From NCBI GenBank assembly GCA_002785215.1, contig PFMK01000083.1:1-38150 (forward strand): a DNA stretch of 38,150 bases. The letters run 5' to 3'. Below, piece after piece: positions 10,024-19,116 of this stretch. The stretch's first letter is position 1. Every line of letters begins with the position of its first letter. The stretch comes from Candidatus Gottesmanbacteria bacterium CG_4_10_14_0_8_um_filter_37_24 (GTDB taxonomy: Bacteria > Patescibacteriota > Microgenomatia > 2-02-FULL-39-11). Under the pieces are notes generated by a model. The model was not told the origin of the DNA, searched no databases, and worked only from the letters and a program-made list of their open reading frames with translations. Made by a program: the position numbers and the translations under genes.

Positions 10024-10062
10024 GGATGTTTCCGTTAAGAGTCATAAATATCATAACTAATA

Positions 10063-10698
10063 TTATTTATTCAACACTATTATTTCCCATACTCCCAAAT
10101 AGTTTGACTCTTTGAATATCTTCATTTTAGTTACATTAATATAGGCTTCAATACCCTTTTTAATAAAAGGTAAATAATTTTTTGTTTCATAAATTTTTAT
10201 AATCCGATGGGTAAATTTAGCCACAATATGTTTCCGTGGATTCATATAATCAACAATTAGAATTTTACCGTTTTTCTTTATGACTCTTTTCATTTCCATT
10301 AAGACCCTAATCCCTATTTCATAAGGCATATCATGAATTCCCCAAGAAATCGCCGCTGCATCAAAAAATTCATCCATAAAAGGTAACTTCGTACCATCAG
10401 CCACTTGAAATTTAAGTTTAAGACTTGGTGATAGTTTCTTCTTTGCTTGAACCAACATCTCAGGTGATAAATCAATACCGATGACATCGTGACCTAATTT
10501 TGCCAGTTCAAAGGCTTGGGCTCCTGTACCGGTGGCAACGTCCAGTATCTTTTGTGGAGGCTTTAGGTTAAGAAATCGGGCTGCTTTTTGTCTTAATGGA
10601 AAAAGAAGATATTTTTCATAATCATAAAGCCATGCCCAACGGCCGAAAAATTGATTATTATAATTTGAATGTTTTTTTATTTGATTACCTTCCATCAT
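10063..10698 (-). CDS. Class I SAM-dependent methyltransferase (UbiE/COQ5-like)
   Basis: ILDVATGTGAQAFELAKLGHDVIGIDLSPEML. Confidence 0.88.
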   Translation of the reverse strand: MMEGNQIKKHSNYNNQFFGRWAWLYDYEKYLLFPLRQKAARFLNLKPPQKILDVATGTGAQAFELAKLGHDVIGIDLSPEMLVQAKKKLSPSLKLKFQVADGTKLPFMDEFFDAAAISWGIHDMPYEIGIRVLMEMKRVIKKNGKILIVDYMNPRKHIVAKFTHRIIKIYETKNYLPFIKKGIEAYINVTKMKIFKESNYLGVWEIIVLNK

Positions 10699-10837
10699 AT
10701 CTATTTTATCAATATTTGCAGAAACTTAAACTAATTATCTGCATTAATGACCAAACAACATAATTCACTTGTTAACAGGGTATTATAAATCACAACTTAA
10801 TGCATAAATACCGGGTAAAATTAGTGGTGTGATTATA

Positions 10838-10918
10838 TATACCCATCTTACTCAGGTTTGCAACTTTTTATCACAGCAAAGCTGATTAGATGTGTCTATG
10901 CTGGAACAATCCTGAGTT
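10838..10918 (-). repeat. Copy 1 of a structured dispersed element (81 nt)
   Basis: Its reverse complement aligns to 24035-24146, including a 24-nt identical block GCAAACCTGAGTAAGATGGGTATA; ends form ACTCAGGATTG/CAAACCTGAGT. Confidence 0.75.
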
Positions 10919-11004
10919 GTTTCAGTATATCATTTATTTGGGGTTAATTAGGGTTTTCATGTTTACTAGATTTTTATTTTAGCTTGTTTTATCAAGCTGA
11001 AGTT

Positions 11005-11052
11005 AGATAATAATGGCTTTTTATTGAAATGTTGGAAAAATAAGTACCCTAT
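11005..11052 (+). repeat. Divergent copy C of the GATAATGGCATTT intergenic repeat
   Basis: gataataatggctttttattgaaatgttggaaaaataagtaccctat resembles the copies at 12574 and 36431. Confidence 0.45.
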
Positions 11053-11085
11053 AAAAAAATTAATACTAAATCTGTTAACAATAAC

Positions 11086-12378
11086 TTAGAATTTTTTAAG
11101 AAAATTATATGAAAAAGGAAATACTCCTTTAATAATGTTTATAAGTGAACTTCGAAAGAGATATATTAAACCATAAAATCCTAAAAAGTATATAAAATGC
11201 TTATAAACTACTTCCTGTAATTTTGAGGTAAGTTCATTTGTTTGAATATTTTTGCCATCAAATATATGCTCAACGTATTTAAAACAAGAATCGTGTGTAA
11301 TGGTTATTAGCCCTGATGACATACTCTTAAGATTTATTTTATCAAGAAAATGTAATAATTTATTAACTCTGTGGGAATAATTTCGGCAGCTTTTCTTCTT
11401 AGTGGTACCAAAGAATGAGTCTGAACAAATTTCATAAGCCAATTGGTAGATACTCCTTCGATATAATTCTAAATAAAACACGTGCAGATTATCATTATGA
11501 ACCCATTCTTTAAATAACTGCGCTTTTGTTTTATCAGTAAACTCTGGTATTTTTGTAATTATTTGGCAAAAACCTCCTTTCTTAAGATGCGCTGATACAC
11601 CTTCAATGATTTTTTGGAGAATTTTATACCCGTATTTTCCACCATCTTGAAACAAATTTGATTTATGAATAGATATTTCGTACGGAGGATTGGATAATAT
11701 GAAATCATACTTTTCATTTTTAATCGGGATATAGAGATCACCACAAATAAAGTGGCAATTATCAACATTATTCAAAAGTGCGTTAAACTGAGAAAAATTT
11801 ATAGCTCGTGGGTTAAGATCAATCCCGGTAACATATCTACTATGACCTGAAGCTATTATACTTAAGATTCCACTTCCACAACCTAAATCAAGCACCGAAT
11901 TAAATTGTTTTTTTATTGAAACTTCGCTTAGCGTAATTGAATCTAATCCAATCGGATATACAGATTCATATTTCGACCGTTTCCTGTTATTCGATCGGTC
12001 TATTAACTGTAAAATAAAATCACATGCGAAATAGTATGTTTTGAATGGAATTAAAAATATTGTTGATCGTACTGAAACACTATCAGTTTTTTCAAGAATG
12101 TTTATTCTAAATAGCTCTTGAATATAATCGTCAGAAAATATTTGTTTTAATAATTTCAGTTTTAATTTTCTACCTAGAAAAAATAGGTGAAATAAAATCC
12201 CAAATGCGGTTGAAGCTGGATAACGATAGGCAAAAATAGGCAGATCATACTGATCATATGCGAAAGAATTAATCCCTCGTTGTAAAAAATCTTTATGGGT
12301 ATACTGGTATTTTCTAAGGGTGGTTATGAAGACTTCAAGGAATAATCTATTGATTGTTTGAATCGCAAAATGTTGCAT
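11086..12378 (-). CDS. Methyltransferase with NPPY motif (HemK/PrmC/RlmG-like MTS domain) and N-terminal extension
   Basis: VLDLGCGSGILSIIASGHSRYVTGIDLNPRAI and DFILSNPPYEI. Confidence 0.8.
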   Translation of the reverse strand: MQHFAIQTINRLFLEVFITTLRKYQYTHKDFLQRGINSFAYDQYDLPIFAYRYPASTAFGILFHLFFLGRKLKLKLLKQIFSDDYIQELFRINILEKTDSVSVRSTIFLIPFKTYYFACDFILQLIDRSNNRKRSKYESVYPIGLDSITLSEVSIKKQFNSVLDLGCGSGILSIIASGHSRYVTGIDLNPRAINFSQFNALLNNVDNCHFICGDLYIPIKNEKYDFILSNPPYEISIHKSNLFQDGGKYGYKILQKIIEGVSAHLKKGGFCQIITKIPEFTDKTKAQLFKEWVHNDNLHVFYLELYRRSIYQLAYEICSDSFFGTTKKKSCRNYSHRVNKLLHFLDKINLKSMSSGLITITHDSCFKYVEHIFDGKNIQTNELTSKLQEVVYKHFIYFLGFYGLIYLFRSSLINIIKGVFPFSYNFLKKF

Positions 12379-12573
12379 TATCTTATAGTTATATCATATT
12401 TAACTATTAAAATACTAAACCCTATAGTAACTGGTAGCAATTAATAGAAACTTATAGCATGAAAATAGAGAAATAAACGCGATGAAATTCGCTACTTTCC
12501 CATATGTTATTAAGTATAGTTTTCTACAGTACCTGAAATCGAGGTTTGAATTGTCAAATCAGGCTGTAAATTC

Positions 12574-12622
12574 AGGATAATGGCATTTATTGAAATGCTA
12601 GTCAAATAAGGCACCTCATGAA
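12574..12622 (+). repeat. Copy A of the intergenic repeat
   Basis: AGGATAATGGCATTTATTGAAATGCTAGTCAAATAAGGCACCTCATGAA; 42 of 49 positions match copy B by hand alignment. Confidence 0.8.
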
Positions 12623-12635
12623 GCTAATTTTTGTT

Positions 12636-15600
12636 TTATTTTACTACCAACCAACCACCTTCAGAATGCCCTGAGACATCAGGGATATACATCTGATACG
12701 CTTGAGCAGGAGGATGATGGTAGCGTCCGGGTGTAGTAGCTCTCACACGGTAGCTTATTTCATATACACCAGCGGGTAAGTAGTTAGCAAACAATGTCGT
12801 TCGGTCATCATGATATTCTTTATGCTCAAAATAAAGAAGTTGATTACCTTCTTCTTTTAAGATTGGTCTTTCTTTATTTAAAACACTGACATTTTTAAGA
12901 CTTTCATTTACTGATTCAAGGCCTGCTGGTAGAATGTCTTCGATAACCACAAAATGCCTTTCTTCAGGAGCAACGATAATAAGACGCACCCAACTTTCAG
13001 AATTTTCATTGATTGTATCAATCGGAAGTATATGTCCTTTACTATCTACAAACTCCCTTACAACAACCATTCCTTGTTCCAAAGGTTTAATTTCTGTGAA
13101 TGGTAGATAATATTTAAGATTGATGTTGTAATAGAGGTTACCTTCGCCACTTTTGGTAATCCTTAAATTACTTTCTCCCCCGATATTGAAGTCGGAAATG
13201 GATATTACATATTCCTGTAGTTTTAACAGATCATCTTTTGTAAACTTACCTTCCTTCAGTATTTTTCCATTAAGCTCAAGCCGATAATTTTCATTGACTT
13301 TCTGATCTCCTTTGCCCAGAAGCTGGGAAGAAATTGCCTTGATTACAGCAGCGGTATCACGGGTGGTTAACCAATGGTTATCGGTTCTTATAGACATCAG
13401 ATATCTTACTACTTCCGAAATAAGGGGGTTATTTTTGTCAAACCGGGTGATCGCTTCAAGGATACTTGCGGTGGCCGTAGTATTGCTACCCATGATACGA
13501 TAATCACTTTTAGGCTCTTCCCAGTGAGTTGTGGTAGCTGTTTTCTTACCAAGACTTATCAACTCAGCATAAAGCCGCTTTGCCTTACTGTCCATACCAG
13601 AAATATCTTTCATAGCTAATGCAAGATACGACCTTCCTTCTAAAGAGAGTTCAAAACGCCGGTCAAACAGATTAGAAGCATAAGAAGACAAATTCACATT
13701 TCTTTCTTTTAGAACATAAAGAATATATGCTTGAGTATATAGAGACAATTCTTTCCCACCTCTGGACAATTGACTCTCCAGATAGTTCTGTGCCCGTTTT
13801 AGAGTCTGATCAGCTACGGTAAAATTGTCCATTTTCGCTTCAGAGAGAGCTAAGAAGGCATATGCCGTCAGGAAGGTATCACTTTCATATTCAATCCACC
13901 AGCCCCAACCACCATCCGCATGTTGCTGGTTGTTCAGTCGTTGAATACCGTCGTTGATTACATCAACAAGTTGCTTTGTTTCAAGTAAACCGCTTTTATC
14001 GATTTTCGCATTTTGCAGAATTCTATGTACGAAAACTGCAGGCAAAAGCCTGCTGGTTATTTGTTCTGTGCAGTAATAAGGATAAGTTAAAAGATATGGT
14101 AGTGCGTTAATACTATCGCTGCCTAAAGAAGGTGAAAAACTTACACTCGCTGCGCCCTGCATTGGATCTAATTCCTTGGGTAATACGATTTCTTCAGAAG
14201 CGGTATCCTTTGCCTGACCTGATGTTGCTACCACTTCAGGAACGCTATATGACTTAATTGGCAAGGTCATTTCGACTGCATCTTGGGTAGTCTTATCTGC
14301 ACCTTCAACTACCAGTCTAATCTTAGCTGAGGCAACGTTGTTTGCCACTGTCACCCAAGTAAGTTTTTCTTGAGCTCCGTCGGCTAATACTAGCTGTTTT
14401 GATTTCTCATCAGTAATTTGTAAACCATCACTTTCAATTTTTGCTGTAAGAGTTTGTGTGTCCCCGCTTGTATTTACCACAATTGCACCCAATTTTGCTT
14501 CGTCCCCAATAGAAAGGAATCTGGGCAGGAAAGGTCTGATTAATACATCACGACTCACGGTAACCTCTGATACTTTTGAACCGAAAGCTGCTTCCTCCGA
14601 GTTGGCAATTGCTGCTAATCTCCATGTTGTAAGGTTGTCAGGAAGCGGAATTTCAACTTCTGCCTTACCCTCATTGTTGGTTTTATGAGTTGGATTCCAA
14701 TATGCAGTATCAGGAAAATCACTTCTGGAAGAATCGTTACCTCCTTTTTGGTTATGAACATAAATATTGCCCGCAAAATATGTTCGATATTTTTCGATTT
14801 CTAAGTTATATACTGCAAAATCTCCTCGGGTTTGTTCAATTGAAAACACTTTAATCAATTGGTTATTCCTATCCAGTAAATAATCGCCAACTTCAACTTC
14901 TCCTGCAATTATCCATTTTCTATTCACATATAACCTATGAACGGGAGTAACACGAAGCTCTCCGTTTATAATGAGGTATTGATCAACATCGTGTTTATAA
15001 GTCTTAGTTACCTTAGCTTCAATTAGTTTGGAAGAATTTTCACTTTCTCTGGTTAATACAACATCTCCAACCTTGACATCCTTAATGTTCCTATATATTC
15101 CGCCTTGCATTAAAATTGGAGTATCTCCTGTAAAGCATCCGCCTCCGCTTCCACCTTTTGCTCCAAGATTTGTGTTTGCATTTATCCGATCAATCGAGAT
15201 GGTTAAAAGCTGAGAGGTCGAAACCTCAAGATTTCTGGGTTGGTAGAAGGTCTTATAAATATCAGGCAATTCAATATTCGATAGATCCCATACTGCCCTA
15301 TCAACCAGACCGACTGCCAGTTCGGTAGAGATGGGATGACCCAATAAGTCTTTTGTTTCTATAGTCGCTTTTAGAGTATCCTTCGGTTTATATTTTTTCT
15401 TGTCCGTTGTAATTCGAACGTCAATTTGCTGCTTTTTATCCGTAACCTTTATCTCTGTATAGCCCATCTTAAATTCCACTGGTTTTTTAACCTGATTACC
15501 ACCTTTTACTAAAACTGCTCCGATGAATGCGTTAGGTGTGTATTTTGGAGGGACAGACATGGTGAAATTGTTAGAGGAATCGCTGGTATCAACAATTTTA

Positions 15601-18600
15601 TAGTCCAGAACACTTCCTCTTTCTACGGTAAGCAGTGTTTTTGCTGAATCGGAAGCAAATGGAGAAGCAACGAAAACAGAAAGATTCTCTCCAACCAGAT
15701 AGTCACGCTTATCGGTAACCAGGACAATACGATCATTATTCTCTCTTACCGTTGAGAAGCCATAACCCGAAACCCATAAAAAACTGCCGCTGGTGTTTTG
15801 ATTCCCATCCTTGTCTGTTACCTTCCCGATAACTTTATAAGTTCCTCCTTCTTGCGGGGTGAAAGAGGCGATTCCCCGTCCTAAAGAGTCTGTAGTAACT
15901 ACCATGCTTGTTACAAGAGAATCGCTGGGTTTGCTGGTGTAATAGAATATCCCATCGTCAGGATTTTTTTCTCGAACCGTTTCCCAGGTTCTTTTATAAA
16001 ATTCAATAGAAACAGGTGTATTTGGAATTTCGCTGCCCTTCAAATCAACTGTAACCATCTCGACTCTAGCTTCTTTACCAGACTGGTTAGCATAACTTAC
16101 AGGTCTAAGTCCTACATATAATCCGCCTTTATGCACTGTAAATTCTTGCGAAGCGGCAATTGATTGATTGTTAATATCATTTACTGTTGCTTCTACAAGC
16201 ATCCTTTGGCTTGTCACCTGTTTGCTTATATCAAGCGGGATAGTAAGTTCCAGATCACCTTTAACATTGGTTTTTCCTTTCCCTTCCGTAACTTTCTTCC
16301 CGGAAAAATAACTATATCCTGAATAATTCCACCAAGGTCGCGACCAATAAGAATCTGAGTCTCCAAATTCAAACCTCCAATCCTTATCCCATCGGAAAGA
16401 ATAATCTTGAGTTTGAAGCACCCAGGTTACGGGGGCATTTGTAACCGGTGCACCAAAATAATAAGAAGCATTAATGACAATATCTGCACTGTTTCCTTGA
16501 ATATATGCATCCTTTGATGGTTTTACGCTTACTGCAAGATCCGGCTTTTTGTATTCCTCTACCTGGAACTGTTGTGAGTATGAATTACCCTGAAAAGTGG
16601 ACCCCACTTGGTAATAGCCTAAATTTGCGTCTTTGCTTAAAACAAAATCCCCGGAAAATGAACCAAAGGTAGTTAGGGGTAGATCCTGCATATATACAGA
16701 CCTGTTTTGTGCATCACTTATGTTTACTTTCACCCTCTCCCCTGGTTGAAGATTCTCGTAAGCTCCGTCGTTATCTTTCTTTATTATTCCTTTAAAATAA
16801 ACTTTCTGCCCCGGCCTGTAGATTGGACGATCTAGTGTAAGAAAAAGCTTATAGTCTTGTTTTGAATAATAGTCTTTAGATTCGTTAGCGTTGTAATAGC
16901 TTGGTAAACCAAAATCATAGCGGTTAATTCCCTGACTCCAGGCACTGGCGGCAACCACAAAATCTTCATCTTTTTGACCAAAAACAAACAAGTTATTCTT
17001 TTGGAATATATCCACATCCTTCATATACACACCGTCTTTATTCGAATCTCCCTCACTTAATAAATTTCCTGAACTGTCTGTTAACTGCATTTTCATTCCT
17101 GAAACTACACTTCCTGTTGATTGATTTACTGCCCAGGAGAAGATTTGTTTGTCGCTTTTTTTAACAGTCAAAGCGGACTTGCTTACAATCATAACCATGT
17201 TATCGTGAACTCCTTGCGAAATTCGCATGTCGAGGAAGTAAAATCCGGGAGGTAATTTTCTTCCCATATCTGTGGTTATTTTAGTAATTACATGGACAGG
17301 AGTATTGAAATCTGCATCATATGTCTCGCTCCATAAACGAACTTTTTCGAGCTTGCTGGTATCATAACTTTGCCAGTTACGACAGGATTCATTATAAGAA
17401 CATTGTTCTTCATAACGCCTGCGATAAAGATCAAGAAGATCCTCTCTTTTTAACTTGTAAAGCGAATAGTCAACTTTATTGGCGTTAATTACTTGAGCGA
17501 CAATGCGTGGGATTACCTCTTGATTAAATGCTCCAAAATATGTGCCGGACGGATAAATACTTACCGACGGTTTATAAGCTGCGGTTGTGAAACTGAACGA
17601 ATAAGGACTACCTAGTGAAACTCCGTACTGATCTTTCACTCCAGAACTTATTGTGATCGTGTACGTTTTTGATCTTCCCAGGAATGTACTTACCGAAAGA
17701 GAATTACGGGAATTATAACTGTCAAAATATAAAGATGGTTTGGTATCTGGTTTAGGGTCAATAATCACGTTATCCTCGAAAGACTTTATTTCCATTGGTG
17801 TCTTAAATAAGACTTCCATTCTGTATTGCTCCGAGATATCCTTATCTCCATTTGCGGGAGTCGAACTTATTACTGCCGGTATAGCAGCAACTCCAAAAGT
17901 CCATGAGTACTCTGTTTCCATTCCGTTCGTGCCTTCAGTGCTTTGAACACCTTGAGAAATAATGGCAGTATAATGTTCTTCTCTTTTTAAAGGTTCGGAT
18001 GAGTAAAATCCTACTACATTTCCAGATACGGCCACGCGCCCTGGGACTTTATATTTATTCTTATCCAAGAGTGTAAATTTATCGGCAATTGACTGTGGAT
18101 TAATATTTTGATTAAAAGTCGCGGACACCGAAGCGATTGGAGAAGCATAATTATAATCTCTTTTGGGACTTATATCATCAAGACGCGGGCGTTCGCTGGA
18201 AAATTCCCAAGTATATTCTTCCTTAAGCACGCCTTCATCTTGAGAGCGTAATCCAGACGGTACTGTTATTTTGTATGTTGTTGCTCTTCTGAACCGTTCA
18301 GAGGGTCTGAATTGATAAGCGGTTGTTCCAAGCCATCTGCCTTCACCCTCTATCTTGGGACTTACAGAAAATGCTGGTTGTCTGATAGCGCTATTTGTAG
18401 CCGTGGTGAGAGCGATCATCGGACGATCAAAAACGACTGTAATAGGTGTTAAATCTTCAAGCGCTTCGTTTTGAGGAGAGGAAAGAACAACTTTCGGGTT
18501 GCCAATTGTTTCAAAGGAAATTGTTTTATTGCCGGTAAGAGGTATTAATAATTTGGATAAGACAATTCCGTTAAAAGCCACTTTATAACTATTTGCTCGA

Positions 18601-19061
18601 TTGAGTTTGCCTTGAGGTGTAAAAATCAGCTTCTGATCGCTTTCCCAATTAAAACTACCCTGAACACTTGGAGTTATGCTGAAGCTTTTTTCTGCTAAGA
18701 ATTTAATGACTCCTTTATTAAAAATTATTTCAATTTTGGTATCAAGGGGTGCTTCGGTACTTTGATTTCCCGGAAAGCTTGTGGCAATTTTTGGAGGAAC
18801 GAAAAGATATCCAAACTTCACAACTAAAATTGACGCAATGAGGATAAATAATGGTTTCCATATCATTGCTAAGCGCTCTTTATCAGAAGAAAGTTTAAAT
18901 CTTACCGTCCATTCGGATATGAATTTGCGTAACCTGTCGAAATTTTGCGTGAAATAAAACTGTAAAACTAGCATTTTTTTCTGTATAGAGAGGCCAAAAT
19001 TACCGGGGAATTTTAATCGAGCGGAGATAATCTTAATTAAATTACTCATATCAATGATCAT
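12636..19061 (-). CDS. Bacterial alpha-2-macroglobulin-like protein (YfhM type) with embedded Hint/intein-like domain
   Basis: N-terminal membrane anchor, MG domains, RPGQKVYFKG, bait region, FPDTAYWNPTHKTNNEGKAEVEIPLPDNLTTWRL, thioester motif CTEQ (14061-14072), TED helices; adjacent to PBP1C. Confidence 0.93.
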   Translation of the reverse strand: MIIDMSNLIKIISARLKFPGNFGLSIQKKMLVLQFYFTQNFDRLRKFISEWTVRFKLSSDKERLAMIWKPLFILIASILVVKFGYLFVPPKIATSFPGNQSTEAPLDTKIEIIFNKGVIKFLAEKSFSITPSVQGSFNWESDQKLIFTPQGKLNRANSYKVAFNGIVLSKLLIPLTGNKTISFETIGNPKVVLSSPQNEALEDLTPITVVFDRPMIALTTATNSAIRQPAFSVSPKIEGEGRWLGTTAYQFRPSERFRRATTYKITVPSGLRSQDEGVLKEEYTWEFSSERPRLDDISPKRDYNYASPIASVSATFNQNINPQSIADKFTLLDKNKYKVPGRVAVSGNVVGFYSSEPLKREEHYTAIISQGVQSTEGTNGMETEYSWTFGVAAIPAVISSTPANGDKDISEQYRMEVLFKTPMEIKSFEDNVIIDPKPDTKPSLYFDSYNSRNSLSVSTFLGRSKTYTITISSGVKDQYGVSLGSPYSFSFTTAAYKPSVSIYPSGTYFGAFNQEVIPRIVAQVINANKVDYSLYKLKREDLLDLYRRRYEEQCSYNESCRNWQSYDTSKLEKVRLWSETYDADFNTPVHVITKITTDMGRKLPPGFYFLDMRISQGVHDNMVMIVSKSALTVKKSDKQIFSWAVNQSTGSVVSGMKMQLTDSSGNLLSEGDSNKDGVYMKDVDIFQKNNLFVFGQKDEDFVVAASAWSQGINRYDFGLPSYYNANESKDYYSKQDYKLFLTLDRPIYRPGQKVYFKGIIKKDNDGAYENLQPGERVKVNISDAQNRSVYMQDLPLTTFGSFSGDFVLSKDANLGYYQVGSTFQGNSYSQQFQVEEYKKPDLAVSVKPSKDAYIQGNSADIVINASYYFGAPVTNAPVTWVLQTQDYSFRWDKDWRFEFGDSDSYWSRPWWNYSGYSYFSGKKVTEGKGKTNVKGDLELTIPLDISKQVTSQRMLVEATVNDINNQSIAASQEFTVHKGGLYVGLRPVSYANQSGKEARVEMVTVDLKGSEIPNTPVSIEFYKRTWETVREKNPDDGIFYYTSKPSDSLVTSMVVTTDSLGRGIASFTPQEGGTYKVIGKVTDKDGNQNTSGSFLWVSGYGFSTVRENNDRIVLVTDKRDYLVGENLSVFVASPFASDSAKTLLTVERGSVLDYKIVDTSDSSNNFTMSVPPKYTPNAFIGAVLVKGGNQVKKPVEFKMGYTEIKVTDKKQQIDVRITTDKKKYKPKDTLKATIETKDLLGHPISTELAVGLVDRAVWDLSNIELPDIYKTFYQPRNLEVSTSQLLTISIDRINANTNLGAKGGSGGGCFTGDTPILMQGGIYRNIKDVKVGDVVLTRESENSSKLIEAKVTKTYKHDVDQYLIINGELRVTPVHRLYVNRKWIIAGEVEVGDYLLDRNNQLIKVFSIEQTRGDFAVYNLEIEKYRTYFAGNIYVHNQKGGNDSSRSDFPDTAYWNPTHKTNNEGKAEVEIPLPDNLTTWRLAAIANSEEAAFGSKVSEVTVSRDVLIRPFLPRFLSIGDEAKLGAIVVNTSGDTQTLTAKIESDGLQITDEKSKQLVLADGAQEKLTWVTVANNVASAKIRLVVEGADKTTQDAVEMTLPIKSYSVPEVVATSGQAKDTASEEIVLPKELDPMQGAASVSFSPSLGSDSINALPYLLTYPYYCTEQITSRLLPAVFVHRILQNAKIDKSGLLETKQLVDVINDGIQRLNNQQHADGGWGWWIEYESDTFLTAYAFLALSEAKMDNFTVADQTLKRAQNYLESQLSRGGKELSLYTQAYILYVLKERNVNLSSYASNLFDRRFELSLEGRSYLALAMKDISGMDSKAKRLYAELISLGKKTATTTHWEEPKSDYRIMGSNTTATASILEAITRFDKNNPLISEVVRYLMSIRTDNHWLTTRDTAAVIKAISSQLLGKGDQKVNENYRLELNGKILKEGKFTKDDLLKLQEYVISISDFNIGGESNLRITKSGEGNLYYNINLKYYLPFTEIKPLEQGMVVVREFVDSKGHILPIDTINENSESWVRLIIVAPEERHFVVIEDILPAGLESVNESLKNVSVLNKERPILKEEGNQLLYFEHKEYHDDRTTLFANYLPAGVYEISYRVRATTPGRYHHPPAQAYQMYIPDVSGHSEGGWLVVK
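14751..15137 (-). other. Hint (intein/hedgehog-like) domain within the alpha-2-macroglobulin, residues 1309-1437
   Basis: Starts CFTGDTPILMQGG...VGDVVL, middle block RVTPVHRLYV, C-terminal block VYNLEIEKYRTYFAGNIYVHN followed by Q; flanked by GGSGGG and QKGGND. Confidence 0.88.
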
Positions 19062-19116
19062 TTCAATTGTTCAGTTCTACACCTTAATGCTATTAAATCA
19101 GAACCATTGCCATATT

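Noticed and set aside
10981-10998. AGCTTG-TTTTAT-CAAGCT hairpin as an intrinsic terminator
   Set aside because: Hairpin is real but there is no clear U-tract after it on the minus strand where the neighbouring gene ends; too weak to call.
14751-15137. Splicing-competent intein
   Set aside because: Residue after the terminal HN is Gln, not C/S/T, so classical protein splicing is unlikely; kept as Hint/BIL-like domain instead.
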